This document shows positions 11,817-22,544 of a stretch of DNA of 64,000 nt, one piece after another; positions within the stretch are counted from its first letter, which is position 1, and each line of letters begins with the position of its first letter. The translations under genes and the position numbers were made by a program. Source of the stretch: Deinandra increscens subsp. villosa (taxonomy: Eukaryota > Streptophyta > Magnoliopsida > Asterales > Asteraceae); assembly GCA_039602395.1 (NCBI GenBank), contig JBCNJP010000007.1, positions 127,150,952 through 127,214,951 of the forward strand. The letters run 5' to 3'. The notes beneath the pieces were generated by a model. That model was not told where the DNA came from. It saw nothing but the letters and a program-made list of their open reading frames with translations, and did no database searches.

Positions 11817-12335
11817 ATGGCTACCAGCATCCATGGCATTGCAGATGCTTACTCCGATAACACCAGTAGTAGTGAAGAATCTCAAGAACAAGAAGAAGAG
11901 GAGGAGAATGAGGTTCATGAAGCAAATGGTTCTAGTTACAAAGACATCATCCTCTCCACGTGCCCTCCACGTGGGATCGGGTTCTTGGATCCAAGATCCA
12001 ACCGGGTTCAAGAATGGAACCGTGTGTTCCTTCTGGTGTGCGCCACGGGTCTGTTCATCGACCCGCTCTTCTTCTACACGCTCTCGATAAGCGACTCGTG
12101 CATGTGTGTGTTCGTGGACGGGTGGTTCGCCATCACCGTCACGGTTCTCCGGTGCGTCACCGACGCCTTGCACGTGTGGAACATGTGGCTGCGGTTTAAG
12201 ATGAGCTGGTGGTGGCGATCGCAACCCCACCACCGGGACCATGGTGGTCGTGGGCATAGGGTTGCGGCGCGGATCGTAACCAACGCCAAGAAAAGCTTCT
12301 TTTTTGATCTCTTCGTTATCCTTCCTATACCCCAG
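11817..12335 (+). pseudogene. CNGC4: CNGC4-type channel, orphan first exon
   Basis: The 173 codons from ATG at 11817 match the N-terminus and first membrane segments of plant CNGC4: an acidic Glu-rich stretch (residues 20-35), FLDPRSNRVQEWNRVFLLV, CATGLFIDPLFFYTLS (S1), CMCVFVDGWFAITVT (S2) and FFFDLFVILPIPQ at the end. The frame ends in phase at CAG before a GT donor (12336), the same intron position as in the full copies at 23298 and 32465. No exon 2 (the VLWVVIP stretch) or later exon follows within 11 kb before the next copy. It is more like the canonical CNGC4 N-terminus than the first exons of the complete copies. It is either a truncated gene copy or an alternative first exon reaching over to 23980. 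The minus-strand frame of 180 codons across it is a shadow. Confidence 0.8.
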
Positions 12336-13464
12336 GTTTGATACTTTGATCAATGATAATATCTATTTTTTTTATTTAGTTAATTTAATTATTTGTGAAA
12401 TTACTCAAATACCACCTCAAATGTCCTGCTATTAATATTTTGATCAACGTTAGGTTGTAGGACTAGTGAATATTAAAATGAACACTTAAAATGTGTTATT
12501 ATTAGATCATAAACTAGCTTAGATTAACGATTTAGAGATTAGAGTTTCTTTTTTACTTACGTGAATAACTCGTAATTATCTTGCACATGAATTGAGATCG
12601 ATCCATCAGTTAAATCTACCAAACGCGTGGGTATTTTTGGTATAAAACTCTATCCGGCGGTCGATAAATGAGACTAATTAAAGGTTTATTTTACAATCTT
12701 TATCATAATTTGTAAGATATGATATTTTTAGAATTTTATGTAATTTTTTTTAATTCTATTGTTTTAGATAATTTATACGGTCATCTGTGATGTTATGCAA
12801 ACTGTTATAGATAATTTATACTATGGTCGTCATTACCGTAGTTGAGTGGTTATTTTGAGAGGGGGGGGGGGGGGGGGAGTTTAGGGGCTATTTTAGAGAA
12901 AAGTTAGTCAAAAAGTCCATTTTAGTCTTTTTCCGTTTATTTTATCATTCTATATGTATATATAGGTATTTCATATGGTACAAGTCATGGTTGTTTTTCG
13001 AACGGTAAAACAAATGGTTTTTTAAACGCTTATTGTTATTACAGAAACAGAGTCATACCGCTAGCATCACTACCGTTTATGTGCCGGAGAGGGTGGGGTG
13101 GTGTTCTTGCTCGTCACTCCTCCTACTCAATCATTTTCTGCACAACAATTCCTTCTTTAAATTCTAATTAATTCGCTCTTGATGACATACTTCTGATCTT
13201 GCAACTCTCCGGTGCTCTCATTCATCAACTTTGTTAGACGTTAAACCGGTTAGAAAACTAATTTACCGGTTCACTATTTGTTCAAATGTTATAACTCGTC
13301 AAAGTTGTTATTGAGGTATTTGTTTTAAAGGATCTTTTTTTTCCCGTATCTTGCCTCTCTTTCACTACAAAACATATAGTTTTCATTGACGAATACACCC
13401 AATGAAATTCCCTGCTTGGTTAAATAATGGTAATTTGTCGGTTAGAGAGGAGGGGTGGTGGAAT
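12336..13464. other. region after the orphan exon; homopolymer G17
   Basis: No homology to CNGC4 exons 2-7 is visible here. A run of 17 G occurs at 12861-12877, next to GGGGCTATTTTAGAGAAAAG and AGTCCATTTTAGTC motifs that resemble ends of plant inverted-repeat elements. CACTACAAAACATA at 13364 resembles a decayed CACTA end. No gene is seen. Confidence 0.45.
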
Positions 13465-14114
13465 GTAACTCCCCCTATTTACACATCACATGCAAAACGG
13501 AACTCGGAAGGCCTTTTTAATACCCATTTCATTATTTAGTAAATAGTTACGAAATTAAACTTTTTACAAACAAATTTACATTCAACAAAAATTCATTTAA
13601 AGAGGTTCACTATCCTAGGATGCCCCCTTTCCTCTTGTCTAGCCTGAGATGCTACGTCACCAATCACCTAACTTCGTCTGAAAACAAATATTAAAACGGC
13701 TCAGGTTTGCAACGTGTCTTAATTTTAAGGTGTCCACATCATCAGTGGCACATGTCAAAATCATATTAAATTATCAATTTAGTAAATTACCAATTAATAC
13801 TAATTACCAATTTTATCTAAATAAAATTTTCATTTAAAAAAATGGCAAACATTATATAGATTTGATATATTACTCAATAATTTGAGTCTTTTTAAGATAA
13901 CAAATCAAGAATTTGTCATCTTTAATGTATTAAATTATCAATTAATATTTTATAATGAATTATATCAATTATAATTTCAATTTTCTTAATCGTCTTTTTT
14001 ATATTTAGATAATATTATGAACTTAAATTCAACCCATGTAATACACGAGTTACTAACCTAGTTCATAATAAACCTTTAAAACTTTTGATAAGTTACAGTT
14101 CGATGTATATAACT
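13465..14114 (-). mobile_element. copia-type LTR, interrupted by a Helitron-like element
   Basis: Blocks at 13465-13715 (GAAATTAAACTTTTTACAAAC, CACTATCCTAGGATG, CGTCACCAATCACCTAAC) and 14057-14114 (TTCATAATAAACCTTTAAAA) match, in order, the uninterrupted LTRs at 20415 and 21784. The 340 bases between them are a reverse copy of the repeat at 2025, starting with the complement of ACTAGGTTAGTAAC at 14056. So one element has inserted into an older LTR, and the Cassandra element then follows directly. Confidence 0.55.
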
Positions 14115-14200
14115 TGTAACATCTGACCCCGCATACCACAAATAATGTATGCTGTGCTCACTAGGAGCTCATGATTTTGTCTTTGGTTGCTTGAGTAAAA

Positions 14201-14263
14201 ACCTCCCATGGGGTCACCCATCTTGGACTGTTCTCACTCAAACACGCTTAACTATGAAGTTCT
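14201..14263 (-). promoter_or_regulatory. 5S rRNA-like segment, left Cassandra LTR
   Basis: The minus strand contains a diverged 5S rRNA core (GAACTTCATAGTTAAGCG, then GGGTGACCCCATGGGAGG). In Cassandra elements this region holds the RNA polymerase III internal promoter. It is too diverged and too short to be a functional 5S gene. Confidence 0.65.
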
Positions 14264-14637
14264 CCTCTCATTTAAAAAGAATGCGCCCAAAACGCATTAA
14301 TGATATTTGAGGTCATGCCTTCCTTATGAACCCGGCATCCTTCCTATCCATGACCCGTGTGGGATTTGCCTACGGTGTTATTATCTGCCCCCTTACGGAC
14401 TCATCGTCCTCGATGAGTTTTGCCCAACATCCCAATCAGGGATGTGAGGTTCGCCTAAGGCGTCCTCCTTAATACCCCTGTGGACTCACCATCCATGATT
14501 AGGTTTGGCCCACCATCCCGAACGACACATGATTGGCTTTGATACCATTTGTAGCATTTGGCCCCTCATACCTCCAATATTGTTCGCTTTACCCACTAGG
14601 AGCTCACGGTTTTGCTTTTGGTTTCCCGAGTGAAAAC

Positions 14638-14699
14638 ATCCTAAGGGCCACCCATCCCTGGATTGTTCCGACTCAAGCACGCTTAACTATAAAGTTCTC
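14638..14699 (-). promoter_or_regulatory. 5S rRNA-like segment, right Cassandra LTR
   Basis: The minus strand reads AGAACTTTATAGTTAAGCG, TGCTTGAGTCGGAACAATCC and GGGATGGGTGGCCC, closely tracking the middle third of plant 5S rRNA. As the element lies on the minus strand, this is the 5' LTR copy, adjacent to the primer-binding site. Confidence 0.7.
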
Positions 14700-14827
14700 T
14701 TCTCGATTATCCATAGTTAATACGCCAAAAACGTGTTGATAATACTTGAGACCAGAGTTTCCTGAATCCGTCATCTCTCCCATATTCTGCCAGAAGGCTT
14801 AAAAATAATACTTTAAACACAAACACA

Positions 14828-16134
14828 TATAACTAAAAAACTATTAACTTGCACAAGCAACCTTCAAATTGCCATGAGTACTTAAATATCACACTATCTA
14901 TAATTATAACATTAGACTCAACATCATCATGAAATCTTTATAATCATTTAGACTTTATCATCTCATTCATGTATAACATATCCTCGTTGCGAGACATCAT
15001 ACATTCTTCATAACATATTCCACACTTATTCTCTATCTTCTTTATCACTATATCTTTAGACTTCTCTTTATAGTACTTACTATAGTTTTCGACTATGTTT
15101 TATCACTGTAACCTTGGTGGTATAACCCGTAGAGTAGGTTAGGCTCCAAAGAATTAAGATGAGATAATTAGACTAATAAAAATAACTTCATTCAATTTTC
15201 TTCTTAACTTTTTATTGATAAACCAAGCTTAAATAGTAAAACTCAAACAAGATGCATCAGGTACGATTCCTAAAAATAAGCAAGTTAAAAATAAAAGTTA
15301 CGATTCCTAAAAATAAGCAGAGATGGAAAACATGGTTGAGACTTGAGAGCATGCAATCATGCACACGTAGAATCTGGTGGAGTAGTTCCTCACGTTGGAC
15401 TGTCCATGTGTTCTTGTTGGGCTGCCAGTTGTGGACCCATTGGGCCAGGTGCATTACTGATGGGGTTATCATATCACTTGGACTATGTTTTATCATTATA
15501 TCTTTAACTCTTCTTTATCGCTAAACCTTTGTACTCTTCTCTCAAGTCTTCTTTATCACTAAATCCTTAGATAGTTAGATACGACATTATCATAGCATCA
15601 CATAATCATCCAAACTACCCTCTATGTTCTAGCAATAACCTCTTTATTACTTCACATAATCCATTTCTTGCACATATATAACAAATTGATCATTAACATA
15701 TATGACTATCGTAACCTATAAACATAAACTCATATCCCCAAATAATTTACCTTCTTTTAGGTTAACTATTTCATAAAACATGACACCTTTTAACTCTTTC
15801 AAAATCGCTCCAAAGTCAGCCCAAGCATGACTTTCTGTTCTTAAGTTTTCACCATCGTTTCACGATTTAAACCATTTTAATCCCATTAAACAAATCACAT
15901 ATCAACCAACTCTTACGCAAATATTGGTTTATTTATCTCATTAAAACACATTACTTTTGACAAGCATCTTTTAGTTAAGCCTACGATCATTCTAAAATGT
16001 CATTTTATCACAGAAGTTTAACGGTTCTAACGTGTTCACAATTTAAACCTATATATTACAACGTCACAACGTCTAAACATTCTAACCTCTTTTACCCGTG
16101 AAATTAACCAATTTTACACACCAGATGAGATTAG
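14828..16134. other. intergenic DNA, older retroelement debris
   Basis: AT- and C-rich sequence without a credible gene. GTTACGATTCCTAAAAATAA occurs twice at 15262-15320 as a short direct repeat. Stretches such as TATCACTATATCTTTAGACT recur (15040, 15480, 15550), suggesting internal repetition of a decayed element. Confidence 0.4.
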
Positions 16135-16430
16135 TTTTTTTTTTTGAACGGTAAACACCCGGTTACTCAGGGGTCTCATCATGTCAAATGATGTTACCCA
16201 CGACACGCTGCGACCACAGGCGTGCGAGTAACCATGACCCTCTATGTTTCACATCCATCTCAGAGGAAACCCACCGCCTAAAGGCCCACTGTGGTAAAAC
16301 CTCTGACCCACCTCTATAATTCTTCATTCATTTTTTGTGACCGGTGTGATTTGAACCATTGACCTCCACATTGGAAGACAATGGTGTATCCATTCCACCA
16401 AATAGTGGGGGATCCGGATGAGATTACTTA
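16135..16430 (-). mobile_element. tRNA-derived SINE, minus strand
   Basis: T-rich start at 16135-16145 is the tail of a minus-strand element. On the minus strand the head reads TTGGTGGAATGGATACACC (A-box region) and, about 45 bases on, AATGGTTCAAATCACACC (B box GGTTCAAATC). The body of about 290 bases has no open frame. This is the clearest SINE in the window. Confidence 0.65.
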
Positions 16431-16561
16431 ACTCATTAGAGCAATCTTATTTTATTCTCTTTCAAAACATCCTCCAAAAGTCACATAAACGAGACATTCA
16501 GTCACTTTAATTTTTAATCCTGAATGCCGGTAATACGGTATAATCTCTTTTCAAAACCTTA

Positions 16562-16899
16562 GGGTGTGATTGGTTGTGGAAAACACATTTATGTTTTCTA
16601 AGAAAACATGGAAAACAGAAAACGCGGCAAATTATAGTTTTCCAGAATAATTTTCTAGGAAAATAGAAAACGATGTTTTTTAACTTTTAAACTAAAATTG
16701 GAAAACATTTTTTTTTTGTTTTCCATTTTCCGTTTTCGTTTTCCAAATTTCTATTTTGGAAAATGAAAAACCCATCTTTTGGTTTAGAACGCGTTTTCAA
16801 AAATTTCCATGTGTTTTCTAGAGATTGGAAAACCAATTTCATTTTTTAGAAAAGTGAAAATGGAAAACTGGAAAACGCTTTCTACAACCAAACGCACCT
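16562..16899. mobile_element. PIF/Harbinger-type MITE, copy 1
   Basis: The element of 338 bases has ends GGGTGTGATTGGTTGTGG and, in reverse, AGGTGCGTTTGGTTGTAG, and is flanked by TTA (16559-16561 and 16900-16902), the 3-base target of PIF/Harbinger transposons. The interior is dominated by alternating TTTTCC and GGAAAA tracts that can fold back. It is the same family as the insert in CNGC4 intron 6 at 25520-25856. Confidence 0.8.
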
Positions 16900-17280
16900 T
16901 TAGCTTTTACACGTGTTCAACCCAATAAGAAAATAAAACATATTAAAACACTAAAATGAGTGTTTTGAACTCAGCACGGTCGTTCTCGAAGAATTTCTAT
17001 GAATTCTCAGTGCGTATGTGTATATTTAGTCTAGAAACGAAACCCGAAACAACCGGCATGAGTATGTATTTCACTCACGTTCTGCTTTGACAACTCAAAA
17101 CTAGTGTTTTTTGATGCTATTCAACCACCTATTTAATGCTATTCAACTACCTATTTCAGCCTCGAAACAATCCCCATTGCTGCCTTCGAACTCCACCAAA
17201 ACACTGATGTCCTGGTCACAACTTGTTGCTATTTTAGTGTAATTGGGTTGACTTTGACAAAAGTGAGTTATGACTTACAT

Positions 17281-18300
17281 CAAGCGGATCTGGAGGTGCA
17301 TGGAGCACACTCGTATCGATCACGTTGTAGTGGTGGGGGTTTGGGGGCAGCGCCCTGAGAGAGCGGGGTGATAACGGTTTGTTAGGCCGTTTCAAATCCC
17401 CAACTTAGATTGATTTTGTAGTAGTGGAAGCTAGGGTTATCGAACCTAGGGAATATGTGGAAATTGACCAATTGATTAAACTAAATTAACTAAAATTACC
17501 AATTACCTAAAATTACCTACTTTGCCACTTAGCTGTTTTGAATGATTGAGGTGAATTAACTACTAAAGTAACTAACTTTAAGCTAATGGAATACTTGAAC
17601 TATCAATTAACGAAGCTAACCACTTTTGGATCATGGTTGGCTACCGATCTAGGCAAAACCTAATTACTTAACTGTGACACATAGACATGCCCCCCAATTG
17701 CCTCCTTGACCTAACAACCTAAGTTCCTAATGGGCTGATTAGTCCTGCCGCAAGAAAGTGCTAGATCATGTCAGGGGACCACTAAAACCCTAGGTTACTA
17801 GTTAGATTAAACAATTTAGCATGCGGGTGTTCAACGGTTGCAAGGATTCCGGAACAACTAGTCAAGCAATCGGTTAAGAAGAGAACGATTTTACCAACCA
17901 ATCACCAAAAGCAGTTAGTGGTGATTAGCCGGACATAGCTAACTTAACAAACAAAGGCATAATGAAAAATTGCATTGAATAACTGTACCGAATGATTGAA
18001 ATCTCTCAAAAAGCTCCAAAACAATGCTCAAAATCGTAACCCTAAGCCTCTGGTCGTCTCGAATGAAGAAGATCCCAAAAATACTTAACAAATAAGTTTA
18101 AATAGTAAACCCTAATAAAATCTTCTGTCGACCGATTTGGGGCGTACCGCCCCAGATTGCGGAATTCTGGGCGTACCGCCCGGACTTCCAAACGCGGCTG
18201 CTTCTATGAACTTTAGGGCGTACCGCCCTGATTTCTGCTTCACTGGGCGTACCGCCCTGATTTGGATCTCAGGAACTTTTCTTGATTTCTTCTAAGTCTT
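17281..18300. repeat. repeat-rich intergenic block with GGGCGTACCGCCC palindromes
   Basis: Four copies of GGGCGTACCGCCC lie at 18140, 18169, 18216 and 18245. Each can form a stem of 5-6 G/C pairs around a TAC loop; the first extends to GGGGCG/CGCCCC. The upstream part (GAAGCTAGGGTTATCGAACC at about 17427) looks like plant retroelement untranslated sequence. No coding frame is seen. Confidence 0.5.
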
Positions 18301-18639
18301 CACTCGTTCCGGTCCATTTCTTGATCCTTGTACCAGCCAGCTTCTATTTCTTCATAAAGCCCCACTTTTAGCACATTAAGCTCACGGTACCTCAAAACAC
18401 AAAACTCGTGTAAATGTAATGTAATCCAACCGTTATTATAACTAAATATGACAAAATACGAACAATAACGACGACACATTGGACTAACATCACGGGGTCC
18501 AAAAAATCAATCAAATATTTCAATCTGAAAGTGTATTCACGCTTCTCATATCAATCAAATATTTCAATCTGAAAGTGTATTCACGCTTCTCAGATCAATC
18601 CAAAAAATCACAAAATTATAACACCACTTGGATAAACTT

Positions 18640-19052
18640 CTTCTTATTGACTTGCCTCATGTAGAATAGCCTCATCTTCACTATCACCTCCTATCAATAC
18701 TTCTGTGTGTTCACTTTCATATGGAAACTTGTCTGGTCCTTCCTTCCATTTTGCTAACTCATCATCAAACAGCACATCCCTATTGAACTTTATTTTCTTT
18801 GTCTTTACATTAAATAGTTTGTAGGCTTTGGACTGTGCACAATATCCGACAAACATATACCTAAGACTTAGCATCTAGTGTCTTTTAATGTTGTTTTGGC
18901 TGCAGTGCATAGACAGGACACCCAAACACTCTCAAATGCCTCACAGAAGGTTTACTACCATGCCACACCTCATATGGAGTTTGGTTTCCTAATACTTTTG
19001 TAGGAGATAATTTTAACAGATACACTACAATCGCAATTGCTTCCTAAACCCT
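18640..19052 (-). pseudogene. Ty1/copia polyprotein fragment (end of integrase to start of RT)
   Basis: Read on the minus strand, the sequence gives EAIAIVVYLLKLSPTKVLGN, QTPYEVWHGSKPSVRHLRVF and GCPVYAL, the classic copia integrase C-terminal region. It then passes through in-frame stops to YMFVGYCAQSKAYKLFNVKT and FNRDVLFDDE, which precede reverse transcriptase in copia elements. Stops at about 18873 and 18890 show it is dead. It is the continuation of the integrase segment at 19536-19700, from which it is separated by about 480 bases of foreign DNA. Confidence 0.85.
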
Positions 19053-19280
19053 AAACTAAAATGAAAATAATGAAAAAAATAGTTAAGTTGATAGAATATT
19101 CCATCTTTTCTCCCGCCACACATCTTTCTCATACTTCTTTGTCTTCCAAATAAATTTAGATCATTAAAATTTAGAACCTAATTCTTCTCTTTTTCCACTT
19201 CGCATGTATGGTTTGTTGGGGTTTTGTAGTTCGGACGGGTGGTTAGATTTCGTTTCGTTTGATGGTTCTATAAGGAAGAC

Positions 19281-19535
19281 GCAGTTATTGATAGACAGAA
19301 GAATCATGGTATGCACTTCCGTGTACTAGCTAAAGCGTTACGTATGTCTGGTGGAGATCACATTCATTCTGGTACCGTAGTAGGTAAACTTGAAGGGGAA
19401 AGAGAAATCACTTTGGGCTTTGTTGATTTACTGCGTGATGATTTTATTGAAAAAGATAGAAGTCGCGGTATTTATTTCACCCAAGATTGGGTCTCTCTAC
19501 CAGGTGTTCTGCCTGTAGCTTCGGGGGGTATTCAC
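19281..19535 (+). pseudogene. rbcL: plastid rbcL fragment in nuclear context (NUPT)
   Basis: 85 consecutive codons without a stop encode large-subunit Rubisco residues of about 299-383: [39 protein letters not shown] (including loop-6 Lys334 and His327) and [17 protein letters not shown] (Ser379-Gly-Gly). Homology begins at GCAGTTATTGATAGACAG and stops sharply after GGTATTCAC. No further rbcL follows. The open frame with little visible decay suggests a recent transfer of chloroplast DNA. It lies within the insert that splits a copia integrase, on the opposite strand. It cannot make Rubisco. Contig 2 starts 7 bases beyond its end in homologous sequence, so assembly chimerism has to be considered. 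Confidence 0.9.
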
Positions 19536-19700
19536 CCTCAAAAAAACAGTCTCCTAATCTCGTTTCCTTTAGCATGCTTATAGCCATCTCTACCATTATT
19601 CTATTATTTCTCTGTGCCATCCCATTTTGTTCTAGGGTGTACTGAGCAATGAGAAAATGGTACTTTAAGTTTTGCCTCACAACATAGGCTTTAACTTTCT
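19536..19700 (-). pseudogene. Ty1/copia integrase core fragment
   Basis: The minus strand encodes YHFLIAQYTLEQNGMAQRNN and [20 protein letters not shown], the copia integrase core around the QNG...ER(K/N)NR signature. In an intact element the next residues would be those at the upper end of the 18640-19052 fragment, so the two pieces are one integrase interrupted by 19053-19535. An allelic copy of this piece opens contig 2 at 28679. Confidence 0.85.
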
Positions 19701-20414
19701 ACCAATATGTGACATCTTTTGGCACAACCCTCCCTATTAAAAATCACAGCCAACCCAAAACACAACACAACAACAATCACATAAGATTTGACAATCCAGA
19801 ACATAAGATTATATGTAAATCATTAATAATGTTGGTCAAGTGCAATTAATCATTAATTTACCTTACTTCTGTGTGTTCACACATTTTTTAACAAAAAACA
19901 ATACTACACAAATATTCAAATTGTGTGTCCTAGTTTCACACTCTTACATGGGAAAAATACTTGATTACAACAACCTTTTTGTCACGGTTTGTTTAAATGG
20001 ATGTGGCTAAAACACACAATTCTATGACTATATAATAACAAATGCCACACTGAACATAAAAATTAGGTGGTTGTTGCTACCTTTTAACCACAATTATTAG
20101 GATAAAATGTTTAATTCCAATATGAAATATTGGAATCCCTTTAGCCACACTTTTAGATTGCTACAACCACTAAAAAGTGAATGTGGTCGTATCACACCTA
20201 CGATGACGAGACATTTGGTCACACATGAGCTGAAAAAATTATGTGCGGTGAAAGGCCTACGACCACACTTCTTTTGTGGGCAGAAGGCCAATTTTAACAC
20301 AATGATTCCTTTGCATCTGGATTGGACACCCAATTCATACATCCCAAAGACTTTAGTTTAAGTTTAGCTTATTAGATAACCTACATCCCTTATATTGCGG
20401 CTCTAATACCAACT
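19701..20414. other. decayed internal retroelement DNA
   Basis: No gene is recognisable. The block lies between the copia integrase piece and the LTR edge at 20415, all on the minus strand, and probably represents eroded gag and leader sequence of the same element. It is repeated at 28850-29579 on contig 2. Confidence 0.4.
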
Positions 20415-20910
20415 TATAACACCCTTTTTTTGGACGAGTACTTTCATTAGATTCACACATCAAATACATAGCGAAAGTCCTTTAGAACCATTTCATCATT
20501 CATTTAAGAGGTTTTTCACTATCCTAGTATCTCTGCTGCTTTGCTCTTGTCAAATAGCCTGGGATGTTACATCACCAATCACCTAACTCACTTTAAATAT
20601 ACATGTATTAAAAGAGGTCAACTTACTCTGATGAGTTTATAATAAAAACTTTAAAACATTTGATAGTTACAATTTAATATATATAACTCTTCAAAACCGT
20701 ATATTTAGAAAACATGTTTTTCGAATACCCATGTATACATATAACATCTTTAAATTCACACAACATAACATAGATTAAATGTAACAAATACATAATAACC
20801 CAAGTTGTTTTCAATTAATCCATGTAACAGATTCATAACCTATCATCAAAAGACTTGCATTTTAAGAAAGCTTTGTTAACTTTTAGCACTCATAAAACTT
20901 ATTTTCATTT
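20415..20910 (-). mobile_element. copia-type LTR with adjacent tRNA-Met primer-binding site
   Basis: Beside the LTR edge the plus strand reads CTCTAATACCAACT, i.e. AGTTGGTATTAGAG on the minus strand, close to the initiator tRNA-Met primer-binding sequence. The LTR body matches 21784-22320 (shared TCACCAATCACCTAAC, AATAAAAACTTTAAAACA, AATACATAATAAC). The outer border is approximate. Confidence 0.6.
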
Positions 20911-21783
20911 CATGTACCCCTTGTCACTTAAAAATAAACAACCAAAATTACTGGTTTAAGGTCCTATAAAGCCAAGGTGGACTTTAACTTTTCTCTCATA
21001 CAAGGCGGACTTTAAGTTTTGTCACACAATGTGGAGTCTAACTTTTTTGCTCACCCCTATACGACCGTCCATGTGGGCTACGGGTGATAATGGTTGGCTT
21101 GGCGTTTTATTGATGACGTCTTCCCTCTTTCTTTTCTTGAATTTTGATTGGTGTCTAATAAATGATTTAAAAAAATGTAATGATTAGATGGGCGTTATGA
21201 GGGGCCATCACTACATAACTTTTAGTCATAGAGCCCATCGCTAACTAGGACGACACATGTTAAAAAACGCTTAAAGAAGATGTTTTATGACTACGAATAA
21301 CCTAAGACAATCTGGACTTTAACTTCTTTAGACTTTTTAAGTTTTGTCAAACAAAGTGGACTCTAACTTTTCTACCACACAAGGTATACTTTTAACTTTT
21401 TTTTTTTGTCAATATGTGACATCTTTTGGCACACCCTCCCTAGTTCCCTACTAACAACCATAGCCAATCCAAAACACAAAGCTACAACAATCTCACTTTT
21501 TGTGCAATTAATCATTCACCACGCTTTTCATGTTCTAAATATCTCTTCTCGTGTATCAATATCTCTTCTCATGTATCAAATTGTGTGTCCTAGTTTCAGC
21601 AATTTAATAAAAGACAACAATAACACATAACTACACAAATAATCAATTTGTGTCTATCCCATTCCTTGGCATATGGCCTATCTTACATTCTCCCTCGACA
21701 TCATATTCACACGTCCAAGGACTCTAGCTTAAGTTTAGCTTATTAAATAATTCAAATTTCGTATATTGACTCTAATACCAACT

Positions 21784-22320
21784 TGTAACATCTCATTTTC
21801 TAAGGGAGTCACTTTCGTTGGATTTACACATCACATACACAATGAAAGGCTTTTTCTAAAACCATTTCATTATTCATTAAAACGACTACGATTTAAACTT
21901 TGTACAAACAAATTTACATTTAACAAAATTTCATTTAAGGACATTCCCTATCCTAGGATGTCCACTTTGCTCTTGTCAATATGTCACTAATCACCTAACA
22001 TACCTTGAAACACGTACTAAAACGGGCCAACTTACGTTGACAAGTTCATAGTAAAAACTTTAAAACAATTGATAGTTACACTTCAATATATATATATAAC
22101 TCTTCAAAACTATCTATTATAAAAAAAATCATGTATTCCCAATACCCTTCTATACATATAACATATGTAACTTTACACAACATAGATTAAATGCAACAAT
22201 TACATAATAACATAATTTTTTCTCAATTAATCCGTGTAGCACATTCATAATTTATTATCAGAAAAATTTTCATTTACGAAAAAGCTATGTTAACTTTTAT
22301 CACTCATAAACCTTATTCAG
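21784..22320 (-). mobile_element. second copia-type LTR of the same family
   Basis: It starts TGTAACATCTC directly after GACTCTAATACCAACT, again a degenerate tRNA-Met primer site on the minus strand. It is a diverged relative of the LTRs at 20415 and 13465, so at least three insertions of this family accumulated here. The outer border is uncertain. Confidence 0.6.
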
Positions 22321-22544
22321 GTCACTCATTCATCTGTCGTAGTCCCGTACCTGACAAAGTGCACTTGTGCACTTTTTATAAGTAGTAAAACTCCAATATC
22401 CTCTGGCAATCTAAGATAATATAAAAAAGGGTATAGGTCTGAAACACTGGGTCCGTGTTTTGACTGCAAAACTGATCATTGATGGAGATCATTAAACTTA
22501 ACATACATGTCAGTGAAAACACACATTGCTGCTTGCTGTAGTTC

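Larger units (their letters stand above)
14115..14827 (-). mobile_element. Cassandra-type TRIM retrotransposon with 5S-like LTRs
   Basis: Two LTR-like halves (about 14115-14360 and 14550-14827) carry the same 5S-rRNA-related core, seen on the minus strand as AGTTAAGCGTGTTTGAG and AGTTAAGCGTGCTTGAG followed by GGATGGGTG-like sequence. Next to the right LTR the minus strand reads TACA, AA, then TGGTATCAAAGCC (14547-14535), a primer-binding site for initiator tRNA-Met. TATAACT flanks both sides (14108-14114 and 14828-14834). Size (713 bases), 5S-like LTR promoter, tRNA-Met site and absence of coding sequence are the defining traits of Cassandra. The inner LTR border of the left copy is approximate. 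Confidence 0.8.

Noticed and set aside
11811..12353. Minus-strand 180-codon open frame opposite the CNGC4-like exon
   Set aside because: It is the antisense shadow of a GC-rich exon; its peptide (Pro, His and Arg-rich) has no family features, and the plus strand matches CNGC4 closely.
14201..14699. Genuine 5S rRNA genes
   Set aside because: Only the middle third resembles 5S rRNA and it is diverged; the LTR pairing and tRNA-Met primer site identify a Cassandra element.
19311..19583. Functional nuclear rbcL gene
   Set aside because: Only 85 internal codons are present, without start, active-site N-terminal residues or C-terminus.
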